From Deuterostichococcus epilithicus (lineage: Eukaryota > Chlorophyta > Trebouxiophyceae > Prasiolales > Stichococcaceae): a stretch of 29,030 bases of DNA. The notes beneath the pieces are model-generated. The model had not been told where the DNA came from, made no database searches, and saw only the letters and a program-made list of their open reading frames with translations. The stretch is taken from NCBI GenBank assembly GCA_033439295.1, contig JAVTLE010000009.1:74-29103 (forward strand), given 5' to 3'. The position numbers and the translations under genes were made by a program. Below are positions 11,301-21,711 of the stretch, piece after piece (positions within the stretch are counted from its first letter, which is position 1; each line of letters starts with the position of its first letter).

Positions 11301-14300
11301 GTAGAAGGCCTCCGAGCACTCCACAATATTGGGGTGGCAGCACTGCAGCATCATGACCGCCTCCGCCTCGGCCTCCTTCCTGCAGCCACAGCGCAAATGC
11401 AGTCAGTGATCACTCGTGCTGTTTGCAAGGCTCAAAAAACCTTCCAAGACCCTGCCTGCAGCAACACCCGTCGGCGGCGCATGGTTGCTGCAGCGCACAG
11501 ACCGTAGCTCAGAACACGGTCTGTAATGCGTTTTGGGTTTTGGATGAACCTTCACCTGCAGCGACAGCTCAGGGACGAATTTCTTTATCGGAAGTTACTG
11601 AGGTACTGCATACTGGGCACATGTCTAGGAAACTCCTGTGAATGGTACCGCCGCACATGCCGTAAGCACCTTCGTGGCCAGGCAGCTCCATGTGTCAGGA
11701 AAGCCAGAAGCCATGCAATAGCACGCTATTTCCTATTATATTCGCCCTGTGAAAAAGGTTACAGGGTATCTACATGCGTGTCTGTTGATGGTCACGAACC
11801 AAATTTGGGGGAAGCTGCTTAAGCTTCCCTGCTGCTAGCACCCTTTCAGCGCTTCCAATCGGCAGCTGAGTCTCGTAGCACAACGTGGCGATGCTATTGT
11901 GGCAAAGAGGAAGCACTACAGTGATTAGACCCGGCCGCATTATGGTGTTGTGTGACTCCAAAAGGGCACAGAGGTTTTAAGACGGCGTAAGGGGCACCTG
12001 CTGCCGCGGTCGATTTCCACTTCCTTTTGTGCATACTCCCGGCCATTGCTCTTGCCTGTGACCTTCCATCTGCAAAACCACATGGGAGTTCGTGGGTGTC
12101 AGGGACAGACTTGCGGCATGGCACATGCTTAACCATCGAGCAGCACAATTGCAAGTATCACTGCACATGAGTGCACTGCAGCATAAACCGGAACAGTGTT
12201 GATGCTGCCTGCATGTCGTTACACAGGCTTCAGGGTGATCACTCACACATCGCCAAAGCCGCCGCTGCCCAGCTTGGTCTTGTTAGGCTCGGTGTGCAGA
12301 TACTGCTGCGCACGCCCCGAGGTGAAGTCTGTAGCCATGAAAGAGCACTGTTCACTTATCTTCCAGCATGGTGCGGAGGCCCGCACCTTCTCCTGCTCCC
12401 TCAGTCTCGTGGGGATCCAATATCGAGCTCGAGGTTTAATGCGGTGAGTCAGATGCGAGGGTTTTACCTCCCATGACACGGATAAACATGCTTTTGAAAT
12501 GGTACCACACTTCCTGGGGTGGCACGCTCTGGCACTTGCCGCACAGCACGTAGTTGATGACGTTGACAGTCTGCAAGCAACAAAACGCCACTCAATGTGC
12601 CGAGGGTCACCGCAATCTCGGATGCGGGGAAGTGGACATCCAGGGCTGCTGACTTTTGTCACAAGGCAACAAACAAGCTGGTTGCAAGCTCTCAGGAGTA
12701 GCAGCATCCTCGTCCCAACGAGCAAGTCTACAGCGGGACTATTCCACCCAAAGCTGACTCTCGGAGTGACATGTCAGCGCAAAGGCAAGATTGTATGTTC
12801 CCGGCCTCTCTGAGATGACGCACCGGGCCAGAGATGCTTGTGCAACATCCTGTGCATCTGAGGTGCTGCAGCGACACATGGAGCTGCCGCAATGCTGCAG
12901 GCAAATGAACAACCATCATCATCCATCATGTGAAACTCTGGCAGCAGGAATGGCAGAGCCTTTTGGTAACATAATCTCTGTGGAATCATACAGAGCTAAT
13001 TATCCAAAGCTGTGCGAAATGTCAGAGCTGTGATGCAGCAGCAAACAGCATACAGCAGCAAATGGCACTCGGATAACGCCTGACACGGAGGGTTCTGATG
13101 ACACTCTGGCATTGTTGCGGAGCTTGGCATTGGAGTTTGTTGGTCTTGGTAAAATTACAGGACCACTTACAGATGGGGCGAAAGATGTCCTGCGGTCGCG
13201 GTTGCTTGTTGGGCAGCACGCTGCACGGCAGTCGCCGGACCAAGCCGCGCAGCAGCCCCGCTTGCGCGGCGCAAGTCCTGCGAATGACACACGGTTAGTC
13301 GGCTTGGTATCATGGATCCAGAGGTTGAGACAGGCATTACACTACAGGACTGCCAACAGACTGTGCCACACGGCAGGGTGATATACATGGAGCAGGCATG
13401 TCAGGCACGGGAGCTGTCGATTGTTTGAGGCCCAGTCCTGACAATGCAAACAGCGATCAAAGGGCACCTGCAGGTGAAGCATGGCAGCAGGAAGGCGGAG
13501 GTTCCTGTTGGGCTCATGCATCCGTCGCACATTGGCTGACTTGGTGCATCACTGCCTGCGCAAAGAATGTGTCAAGGCCAAAGTGATTGCAGATTGCTAC
13601 TGCAGAACAGTTCCTTCATCAAATCGAAGGAAAGGCTCAGCAACAACAACCTGGCTGCTCCGCAGCACTGTGTGCCGCTCAAGAGGAGGGCAGGACGGCA
13701 TGGCATGCAGCATCCCTGTTACACAAACAGTTGTCAGGTGTCCCACGACAGCACAGTGCGGCAGACTGGATCAGCACAGTAAGCACAGCACAACACAACA
13801 TAGCCCAGCACAGCATAGCATAGCGCAGCTTCAGCCTGAGCACAAGAAGCCTCTATACAATGTGTTGTGCCCCAGGCTGGACCCATGCAGACTCATGTAT
13901 GTTGTGGGGTTGACGTCACCAGGAAGAAACCATTTGCGTGCATGTGAGGTTGCTTACTGGTAGTGAGGCACGTCATGCCCGCTGTGAAGCAACGCCACAC
14001 GTCCCGGGCGGGCATGCCATGATGGCAATCCTCACAGAGCTCGCATGCGATGGTGCCGAAGACTTCGTCGGCATTAGGCTGCTGACACAGGTGGCACTTG
14101 TGCGGCAGCGCAGCTGCATTTCAGGAGTCAATCAGTCCTCAGAGTCCGGATGCAGGTGTGAATTCGGGTTGAGTGCGAGTTCTTAAAGGTTGCGGCGGCT
14201 GTGGGCCTGTGAGCACCAGGGGCAACATTTTTCACGGAAGAGCTTGCAGTGCCAGCTCCAGACAAGGCCGAGGTGCACATGCACTCTTCACACTGCATCG

Positions 14301-14675
14301 AGCAACACATTGCGCCTTGGATGTTGGCGCATGCACCACCTGCTGACCCATTCAGAGGATGCTACACAAGCATGGGACTCAGGCCGCGCGAAGCTTCCAG
14401 GTCTAGAGCAACCGAAGATTGAGAAACCTCTAAGTCTGCCTCTTGCCACTGCCAAGGGGACTGTCTGGGTTGTGCGGGTGGTGCTCACCTTGGGAGCGTG
14501 GCCGGCACTGCAGGGCCTGCGCATGTGGCAAACTCAGCGGCGCAAGGTCGCCCGAGACTCTGTGCCGACGCAGACAAGGACCGCAGGCTCTGAAGTCCAG
14601 TGCATAGCGAGGTGCTCTTTTGAGGTCTGCGCTGCAGCAGGCACACTGACTGCTGCCGGATGTGAAGGAAGCCAT
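8344..14675 (-). CDS. NEK-like protein kinase with four N-terminal zinc ribbons
   Basis: Exons (minus strand, phases agree): 14675-14489, 14113-13958, 13555-13468, 13277-13171, 12894-12824, 12570-12468, 12328-12247, 12069-11998, 11379-11224, 10651-10597, 10027-9916, 9783-9632, 9077-8970, and the last, about 8531-8344, ending in TGA. The start ATG has a good context (ACGCATGGC). By this model residues 11-34, 69-89, 124-143 and 193-216 are four CxxC-x(12-16)-CxxC units (CACC/CGPC, CHLC/CELC, CDGC/CFTC, CTGC/CGKC), probably binding zinc. The kinase follows: LGSGGFGDV (257-265), Lys in YAQKEVEI, HPNIVECSEAFYSSKAGKLF, HRDLKPNN (374-381), TDFGLA (397-402), CGTPFYMAPE (429-438), ASDIWALGVILWE, and ARPSIENVLEL near the C-terminus. 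All catalytic residues are present, so the kinase is probably active. Subdomain style (CGTPFYMAPE, SDIWALG, QMASGLEYLH) fits NIMA-related kinases, but the group is inferred. The join between 8970 and 8531 is unresolved: a small exon is missing or a frame break exists. Total length is about 550-570 residues. Confidence 0.85.
13782..13829. repeat. Degenerate pentanucleotide repeat (AGCAC/AGCAT)
   Basis: Nine and a half tandem 5-base units (AGCAC, AGCAC, AACAC, AACAT, AGCCC, AGCAC, AGCAT, AGCAT, AGCGC) lie in the kinase-gene intron between exons 13958 and 13555. It is a simple microsatellite with no visible role. Confidence 0.8.
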
Positions 14676-15600
14676 GCGTAGTAGAAACCGGCGATGGATG
14701 TGCGCCAGCAGGTAGTGCCAGCACTGTTTGCCGATGCAAGACCCAGTGACAAGCTGCAGCCGGACTTGATGTCGTGTGCTGCACGAGCAAGCCCTTGGCA
14801 AGCGATGCAGGTTCAGATTGCAGCAATGCACTGCATGGACCTGTATGCAGGGACAGACGCTGATCTAAGCTGCATCAGACTCGAGAGTTGGTCTGACTTC
14901 AAGACCCGCTGATGCGGTACAAGTTGGAAGGTCACCCTGACAGGATCTTGCCGTACTCTGAAGGCCGTACGCTCTGGTCGCCACATCAGCGTTCATCAGG
15001 TTGAACCGGCAAATATTCAGCGGCAGACTGCCTTGGAAGCGCCTTGCTCGGGACTTCAAGATGTTTCATGATACGAACGTCCACACACCTCGCAGTGTCT
15101 TGCATCTGGGATTGCATCAAGTGCTGCTAGCACATTGTACATATGACAGCTCAAACTCAAACTCTCAAATACAGCCCCGAGTATTGTGCATCGGTGCAGC
15201 ATGGAGGAATCATGTACGGAAGGTCATACCGTTCCAGCTCGCTTTCCTGTAGATCCGTTGGAACCTCCTCTCCCGAAATACGAGCATATGCTTGGAGCGG
15301 ACCCTGTCGGCCGTAGGGTTCAACCCCGCAGGTTTTCACGGGGGTCGTTAGGTGCACACCATGCTGCTGACTGCGTTCGGCGCAGCGTGAGCCCTAACGA
15401 TGCTGCTCGGTGTGTGTAGGCCACTGTCCTTGCACGCGAGACAGTTTCTCCCACTCGACTCCGCATAGCTTGACTGCTTCTGCTGCATGTGTCGCTATGA
15501 TCAACCCTTTTTGAGTGCAAGTCCACCCGCTTGCGCATTATAGACACTCTTCATCGTTGCAAGGACACTGCCGCAGGCTGTAGTGTTGATGGAATCCGTG
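14676..15600. other. Region upstream of the kinase gene, nothing recognised
   Basis: About 900 bases separate the kinase start codon from the LINE remains. Open frames here show no domain I recognise. The kinase promoter is expected in the part nearest 14676, but I see no clear TATA box. A GGTTCAACCCC-like string near 15318 resembles a tRNA T-arm but has no companion tRNA structure. Confidence 0.35.
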
Positions 15601-15739
15601 GTTGGCTCCCGCGAGCGACCAGTGTGGCGACATATGCCGAGAACCTTACGTTAGAGGCTACGAATGGCAGCAGGGACGAAGGCAAACAGCGGTGTGGGGC
15701 TGTCAGACTCACCCGTGGGCGCTACTCAAGAGCGTTCCC

Positions 15740-16090
15740 GCGCCAGGCCAGACAAACTGGGCACTGCTGGGCCCACTGCTAGACGAGATCAAAGTCGACG
15801 GCCAGCCTGTGGAATTGAAAAACTGGCATGTCCGTCAGATACATTGGTATCCTCGTCAACATCAACCAGAGCTGGGACGACCACGTCTGCTCCATGGTAG
15901 ACAAGCTCGAGCGCCTTGGATTACAGCTTGCACGGAGTCAAGTCAAGCGCGGCCAGAAGCACGCCGTAGAAGAGAGCAACATTCTTGCCACAACCAAGTA
16001 TGCACTGCAGGTGGTGCAGCCCAATGTCGCGCTCACTGACAAAGTGATGGCGGCCCGAGCGCCCTGCCTCAAACCACATCTGGGCTGACG
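15740..16090 (+). pseudogene. LINE reverse transcriptase C-terminal fragment
   Basis: One frame reads DEIKVDGQPVELKN. After a frameshift near 15830 a second frame continues as VRYIGILVNINQSWDDHV and MVDKLERLGLQLARSQ. This matches the piece following the palm of LINE-type RTs: a 'YLGI...L.WDDH...V.KL' pattern ahead of the thumb helices. The upstream catalytic YADD box is not found, so this is a frameshifted remnant with no activity expected. Confidence 0.65.
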
Positions 16091-16399
16091 GCTGGCACTG
16101 AAAGTGTCTTGTGCTACCTGGCAAAAGCCAGAGTGGCTTGGGTTTTGAGCCCACCCAGCCAATCTTCAGCTAGATCTCGAGGCAGACGCTGGCGGAGGAC
16201 TTAAACGATCACGGTCGATTGGGCAAGCTCACGCGGGCATTGACAATAGCACAGGTCGAGCGCAGCAAGACACCCTTGGGAGACGCTAACGCGCGCCCTC
16301 CATGGCGGCCGGCTCCCCTCACTCAGCCTCTGCCAAGCCGCGCGCAGGGCGCAAAAAAAAGACTGGGAAATTTGGCTGCACTGCGCGCGTGCCGCATCT

Positions 16400-16774
16400 C
16401 ATGACCTGTACAGCGTGGTGGATACTGAATATGCCCAGTTGGATAGAGGCTGGTCGCCTAGGGATCTTAACAGTCTGGTCTTCAAGCCACTTTGGGCTCA
16501 ACACCTCGTCCTGCTGCAGGATTTGGTGCGTTCCAGCAACAAAACGCTGCTGGTCACAGTCAACGAGTTCATACAGCAGGTCCGCCCTGCCGCCGACATA
16601 GCCGCGCAACTTGCAGTGTTCCCGCTGGGGCACCTGACATGCGGCCCGCTGGGGCCTCGTCCCTATAGCGTCGCTCTGCTGATGCAGCACCAGACTGCTG
16701 GTCAGTGGGAGATCCCAGAATTCGTGTACACACACCCATCGACGCCTACACACTTGCAGCGAGCACAGTCCTGA
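16400..16774 (+). pseudogene. LINE ORF2 linker region remnant
   Basis: An open frame of about 119 residues (VDTEYAQLDRGWSPRDLNSL ... LAVFPLGHLTCGPLGP ... WEIPEFVYTHPS) sits directly downstream of the RT remnant on the same strand. It has no catalytic motif I recognise. Its position and composition fit the spacer between RT and RNase H in LINE polyproteins. The assignment rests mainly on position. Confidence 0.4.
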
Positions 16775-16969
16775 AGTTCATGCGCATCACCGCGCAATGA
16801 AAGCCAAGCTGGAGGAGGCGGCGAGACTTGTATGCCCCGAAAAGAACTCAGCTGCACGCGCGGCGCACCTGGGCAGCGCCAGATGACGCTGCGATGGAGG
16901 AAGGACGGAGCGCATGGTGAAGGACGGATTTAGGCGCCTGCGGATGCAGGCATCTTGTCAGTCCGCGCG

Positions 16970-17960
16970 GCATGATGGCTTCAACTCTGCGGTGCAGCAA
17001 GCTCGTGATGGAGCTGGAGGCTGTGACCTGGAGGCTGCAGGCAGGGGCAGAATGCACCTGGGTATCGGTTGAATGGCACGACACCGGGGCTTTGCCCGAG
17101 ATTATCGTTGCTCTCATCTGGCCGCAGCACACGATGGCCTCTTTCCTGCGCCCAGGAACCACAGCGGCTGAATCCAGCATGCCTTCCATCCTACCTGCCC
17201 AGAGGGGGCAAGGATGTGAAGATGCCAAGAAGGATTCATTACGCCGGCGATACCATCTTGCACGTCAAATTAAATGAGGAGGCTAACCGGGACCATGACA
17301 TCGTGCCGCAGGGTGGTAGCCCCTGCTCACCGAAGAGGACATGCTGCCTGGGCCCCAATCAACAGTCATCCAGGCGTCAGCTGGTTCGATTCGACAAGCC
17401 AGTGTGTATGCACCACCATCCGGCACCAAGCAGCCATGCTGTTAGCAATGCAGCGCAACGCTGCTCCATGGAAGTCTGATACAGAGTGCGTCCAGGCCGA
17501 GCTGGTTCAGGCCGGGCTGGCCCTCTTGGCAAGGAACAGACTGAGATCTGAGCCGGGAGTCAGCATTTGGAGACGGACCAAACCCACAAAGGGTTGCACC
17601 TCCGGATCTCCTTCTACGCATGTCACGTGCCTGCTCCATCGAAACTGAGTGGTTCGGCCTCGCCGCTGGATTGATACGCCGTCCTTCCTAGGTATGCCAG
17701 CGCTCACAAGGCCGATGAGGCCTTCGGGGCAATGCACGATGCGTACAACCACAATTGGACAGGCGCTGGCTATGTCCATCCGCCTCACGATGAAGTGGAG
17801 GCCACAAAGGCGCTGCGCTGGGCTATCACTTCCACTTTCGAGGCACGACCTGTGTTCAACGTTGGGCAATCTGCTGCATACAAGTGGCGCACTTGCTGAA
17901 ATCTGATCGGGTGCACACCTTCATGCATCCAGCACCGCGCACCAGGGCCGCTCAGCCTGC
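16970..17960 (+). pseudogene. Unrecognised coding-like ORF remnant
   Basis: Several frame-shifted plus-strand segments read like real protein: WVSVEWHDTGALPEIIVALI near 17060-17130; SWFDSTSQCVCTTIRHQ and TECVQAELVQAGLALLARNR near 17375-17540; then HKADEAFGAMHDAYNHNWTG and HPPHDEVEATKALRWAITS near 17710-17840. Frame changes and stops separate them. I do not recognise the family. They may be a further ORF of the surrounding retroelement or an unrelated captured gene. No catalytic motif is apparent. Confidence 0.35.
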
Positions 17961-18329
17961 CTTCTCCTTTGACGCCCGCAGCACTTCATGGGCCAGCGAA
18001 ATCAGTACAACCTACCCCATAAAAGGCACGTCACCATCGTCATATTTGCAAACTCCGCAGGTATGCGCCAGTTCTGCAGCATTGTGCTGCTAGCTGATGT
18101 GCCGCAGGCGTTGCAGGGCGTCCAGGTATTGCCTGATGAACTCTGGAGGGGTCCCGCTGCATGCGCACGCCCGAACGCTACGACCCCGTGCAGGTTCAAC
18201 AGGACCTCTCGCAAGGCCATGGACCCACGGGACCCACGCACACCGCAAGAGGGTGCAGCGGCAGACGCGGTGCAGATTGACCTTCAAGAGGAAGCTCTGC
18301 TGGAGGCAATCTGCTGCCACACCCGGCAC

Positions 18330-18790
18330 CACCGTGCTTCGTTTCCAGGACAACGCCAACTACTGGTACATTGACGGCAGCAAGCAACAGGGGAAGGACA
18401 CCAAGGGTGCGGTAGTCAGCCTCCTGACTGGGGGCGAGGAGGTTTGCAAGACTGCTGGGCCAAATTTGCAGTTGCACACAGCAAACAAGGCGGAGTTGGC
18501 TGCGCTGTATTATGTCAAAAATATAGCGCCGGTGAGCAGCAACACCATCATCTTCACAGACAGCCCGTTTGCGATCTGGGACCTCCAAGTCATACTGGAG
18601 ACACCTGAACGATTGGTTGGCCACAAGCACGACCACATTCTGTGTCGGATGGTGCAGATCCTGGAATCCAAGGCTGCGATCATCACCATCATAACAAAAC
18701 CGAGCGCACGGTGGTGTTCATGGGAACGGGTTGGCGAACGCTGTCGTCAAGGAGCATGCTGATCCTATATCCCCGGTGAACTTCGTAGAT
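18330..18790 (+). pseudogene. LINE-type RNase H domain remnant
   Basis: The frame reads NYWYIDGSKQQGKDTKGAVV, then HTANKAELAALYYVKN, then TIIFTDSPFAIWDLQ and VGHKHDHILCRMVQILES. These are the first three acidic sites of RNase H1 (D in YIDGS, E in KAEL, D in FTDS). After a frameshift near 18703 the closing motif continues as AHGGVHGNGLANAVVKEHAD. There the usual GNxxAD aspartate is asparagine. The frameshift and the D-to-N change both argue that it is inactive. Confidence 0.75.
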
Positions 18791-19089
18791 TGCGGTGTTG
18801 CTGGCAGGGAAGTGCATGGATGCAGTGTGAGCACAACGAGCGGGGTCAAGTGACCACCAGGGATGTCGACACACTGGACCAGCATGCCCTGCGCATCGCC
18901 AAGAAACACTATCGTAAGCGGACTTGGAGTATGTTAGCATCTAACATGTCAGGCTGGGGCCGCCTCTATATTATATACAGATTGCACAATGATGACGAGG
19001 ACGGCATTGAAGAGGTTTTAACCTATTCGTTCTGGCATATGCGGTTTAGCCGGAGCTGGGTCCACACCGACGACCCACTCTGCGCAGCC

Positions 19090-19250
19090 AGGTGAAAAGG
19101 GTATGGACGCTTGCGAGGAGGGCTCAGTGCTTCAGAGCAATACGAATTGCCCAATGTCGACAACATGTCTACTGTGCGCACGAGCAGAGAAGGATGCGGA
19201 CCACTCGCTAAACCAGTGTGCCTTCCCTGCCAAGATTCCTTTCGCACCAA
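19090..19250 (+). pseudogene. LINE C-terminal zinc finger (CCHC) remnant
   Basis: One plus frame contains CLLCARAEKDADHSLNQC, a C-x2-C-x8-H-x4-C pattern. It matches the zinc finger that closes many LINE ORF2 proteins (zf-RVT type, 'CxLC...E..xHxxxxC'). It lies some 400 bases past the RNase H remnant on the same strand, as expected for that position. No intact frame joins the two. Confidence 0.55.
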
Positions 19251-19708
19251 GGTGCGGTACTGAGCATCTGGGAAGCCCGTGAACAGCGGCCGTCTTGGTC
19301 CCTCTTCAGCCAGGCCGCCCATGCAGATGCGCCTTCAGCAACCGATCAGGACGGCTCACTTACCAGGCGGAGGCTTCCTGCCTCCATCCTCAGGCCGCAT
19401 GACCACGTGTGCTTCCCTGACAGCACCATTGAAGTGGGCCGCTCTCACCAGGGCACGGAAGGGAGCGCTGAGCAGTCACAGCCCAGAGGACTCCGCTGCC
19501 GCCGCCGACACCGCCATTCAGCTCCTGTTTCGAGTTCCCTGCGAGCACACACGTCCCCGAGTACCGCTAGGAAACGATAGCGCAGCGTCAGTGCTCTGGC
19601 GACTCTGCTGATGCCCAGGTATTATGTGAGCCAAATCTATATTCGAGTTGTGCGCACGCTGCGGATGGCAATGAGGTTGAGTCCATCTTCAATTCAAGCC
19701 AGGAGAAA

Positions 19709-20042
19709 TGTTGAAGTAGGGGATGTCTCAGCTGGACAGCAACCTATGCGCAACTCCCAATAGGGGCACAGTTGAAACTAATGAATTCAGAACGGTATTG
19801 TTAGTACCGTTAGGGTATGCAAGGTTATTGGCAGCTCTTGATCATGACGCTGCAAGTCGCAGCATACGAGTGCAGCTTGCACGTGGCGTTGGAAATTGAG
19901 CGTGTGATGCTTGTCGTAATGCGCATGTGTTGTGGGTATAAGAGCTGCTCAATACGCTCAAAATTGTAAGCCTTCCACTCTCAAGTGAGACACCGAACCG
20001 CTGCCACTGAATCCCCGATTCGCCGTCGGCAGAGTTCGCAAC
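19709..20042 (+). repeat. Putative copia 5' LTR
   Basis: About 334 bases starting TGTTGAA and ending TTCGCAAC. The last 122 bases (19921-20042) match 28018-28140 at roughly 93 percent, with nine differences by eye. The upstream half is only weakly similar. GGGTATAAGAGC at about 19934 is a plausible TATA element within the conserved block. The sequence after the end (TGGCTATGGGCC) loosely resembles a copia PBS. The right boundary is set by the conserved block; the left by the shared TGTTGAA. Confidence 0.55.
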
Positions 20043-20123
20043 TGGCTATGGGCCCTCACACTCTGCCGCCGCGCAACGTGTGAAAGCAAACGTTCTGTCA
20101 GCAAACGTCGGTCGAGTTTCCTG

Positions 20124-21166
20124 GTGAAGGCCAAGCATGCAAAGCTTGCAAGAATTCGGACATCGACTGCAGCCATAATTGATTCGGTACAGTCCGGCAC
20201 ACGCTTCGAGCTGCTGGATACCGACAACTACGCCGCATGGAGTCAACGCGCAAAGGCACAGCTGATCATCAAAGGTCACTGGAAAGCCATCGAGACATCT
20301 GCCGCTGACGCGTCATCGGAGATCGCGCTCAGCTACCTGACCATGTGGGTACGGGACAAACATCTGCCCATCTTCGAGGGATGCAAAACGGCCGCCGAGG
20401 CGTGGCGCACGCTCAAGACTATCTACCAGGCAACAGCAAGGCGCAAACTCTCGTGCTCAAGCAGCAAATGTCCGCCCTGCACATAGACCCAGACGAAAAC
20501 GTGGCGCACTATGTGGCACGCGCGCGTGGCATCGCAAGCCAGCTGCTCTCGGCAGGCAGCACAATCACCGACCAGGACGTGCTCCTAAGCATCCTAAACG
20601 GTCTGTCGTTAGACTACATCGTCATCAGAACCACACTTATGACCACCGACGATGACGTACACTGGACGCGGCACTCGCCAAGCTGCTCACCGTCGAGGCG
20701 CAGCTGAAGTACCAGGACAGCAAAGCGTTCGGCGCCTTTCGCAACGACCGAGGCCGTCCGCATGTCGCCAATAAGACGCCCGACAAGGCCAACGTGAAGA
20801 CTCCCACATGAGAGACACGTGAGTGCCACTACTGCCCAAGAAAGGCCACCTTATGCGTAACTGCCGCGGTCGCAAGCATGACGAGCGCAAGAATAATGGA
20901 CGGCACGCAAATTCGGTGACCCTCGTTGCCGTGACAACGCCCACAGTCCCGCATGTGACCCTGTCGGCTACACCGACCGTCAGCCGCGATGAGTGGCTAC
21001 TCGACTCTGGCGCGTCCGACCACGTCACCAGCACCTATGGGTGTGTGCAAAACCCCCGGCCGCCAACGCAGCCGATGATCATCACCTGCGGCAAGGGCAG
21101 CGGTCCCGTCACCGCCATCGGCGACGTGTACCTACCGCCCAGCTGGCGACGCTGCACGGGAGTCAC
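20124..21166 (+). pseudogene. Ty1/copia gag and protease start, frameshifted
   Basis: Gag begins MKAKHAKL and contains FELLDTDNYAAWSQRAKAQL, the N-terminal block of copia Gag (DUF4219). After a frameshift near 20440 comes LVLKQQMSALHIDPDENVAH (UBN2-type Gag). Another frameshift near 20655 and an in-frame TGA near 20809 precede a zinc knuckle with CHYC and KGHLMRNC, itself split by a one-base frame break. The protease start is WLLDSGASDHVTS with the DSG active-site triad. Coding stops at 21166 where the chromovirus LTR begins. At least three frame breaks make this a dead copy. Confidence 0.85.
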
Positions 21167-21432
21167 TGTGACAATTGTGTCTTTCTCTCAAACGATTAGC
21201 GTGTACCAGCTTTCCAGTGTGTGTTGGGGGTGATTTAAATCACCCTTCATTCATGGTGGCAGGACTGTTAACCTGCGTCTTGCCCACGTAAGCCTTCACG
21301 TGCTGAGGGAGATCATCTTGATTAAACCTCCAATGCTACTCCAATGCTACACTGAGCATCTAGAGGGCACATCCCTCAAGCCACTAGCTTAGGGGTCATG
21401 TCTAACTCACATAAGTAGACCTTTCCGTGACA
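21167..21432 (-). repeat. Chromovirus 3' LTR
   Basis: 266 bases, the same length as the copy at 27169-27434. On the minus strand it begins TGTCAC and ends GTCACA (TG...CA). It contains an 11-base tandem duplication (CCAATGCTACT at 21330, repeated from 21341) and a perfect 18-base palindrome at 21227-21244. The right LTR has one change in that palindrome. The outer edge abuts the interrupted copia protease. Confidence 0.95.
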
Positions 21433-21445
21433 GCTCCCTCCTCAA
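21433..21445 (-). other. Polypurine tract
   Basis: Immediately upstream of the 3' LTR in element orientation, the minus strand reads GAGGAGGGAGC, directly next to the TGTCAC start. This is the position and composition of the plus-strand primer of LTR retrotransposons. Confidence 0.75.
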
Positions 21446-21711
21446 GACCTGAACGTCCTCGTTCAGACCCAGGAGGAGTAGTCCCAACCAGAGCAGACTG
21501 ACTGCACATGCTGCCCTGGAACGACGGTGCTTCAAGCAGATGACCAGAGCCCATATAGCCACCATTTGCTTTCCCCGCAATCGCCATTCCACCACTGCAA
21601 GACATGCGCACTTGCGCCTGTCCTGTGGCTCTGTGTACTGACGACACACAACGCTAAGCCACAGCCCATGCATGGGACTTGCCTCAGAGATGAGCTGACG
21701 CACTCTGAGCT

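Larger units (their letters stand above)
15600..19620 (+). mobile_element. Decayed LINE-type (non-LTR) retroelement
   Basis: Plus-strand fragments occur in the order expected for a LINE ORF2: RT C-terminal (thumb) region near 15.77-16.09 kb, linker near 16.4-16.8 kb, RNase H near 18.3-18.8 kb, and a CCHC finger near 19.15-19.2 kb. They lie in several frames with many stops. The catalytic palm of RT and the endonuclease are absent. Ends, poly(A) tail and target-site duplication are not identified, so both boundaries are approximate. Green algal genomes carry LINEs of this domain order, for example Chlorella Zepp; assignment to that family is only a guess. Confidence 0.6.
19709..21166 (+). mobile_element. 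Ty1/copia retrotransposon, 5' part
   Basis: This is the left part of a copia element on the plus strand: a putative 5' LTR (19709-20042), a PBS-like stretch just after it, then gag and the start of protease (20124-21166). At 21167 it is cut by the LTR of the minus-strand chromovirus. Integrase and RT are nowhere downstream on this strand, so the element is truncated as well as interrupted. Confidence 0.7.

Noticed and set aside
14190-14310. Extra Cys-rich exon (WHCKLFREKCCPWCSQ)
   Set aside because: The first exon (ending 14489, phase 1) joins directly to 14113 (phase 1) and the candidate has no phase-compatible splice sites.
15296-15345. Possible tRNA (GGTTCAACCCC resembles a B box)
   Set aside because: No A box at the right distance and no acceptor or T-stem pairing.
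19218-19611. Open frames of about 110-120 codons after the LINE zinc finger
   Set aside because: Low-complexity Ser/Arg/Pro translations with no domain and overlapping alternatives; likely non-coding.
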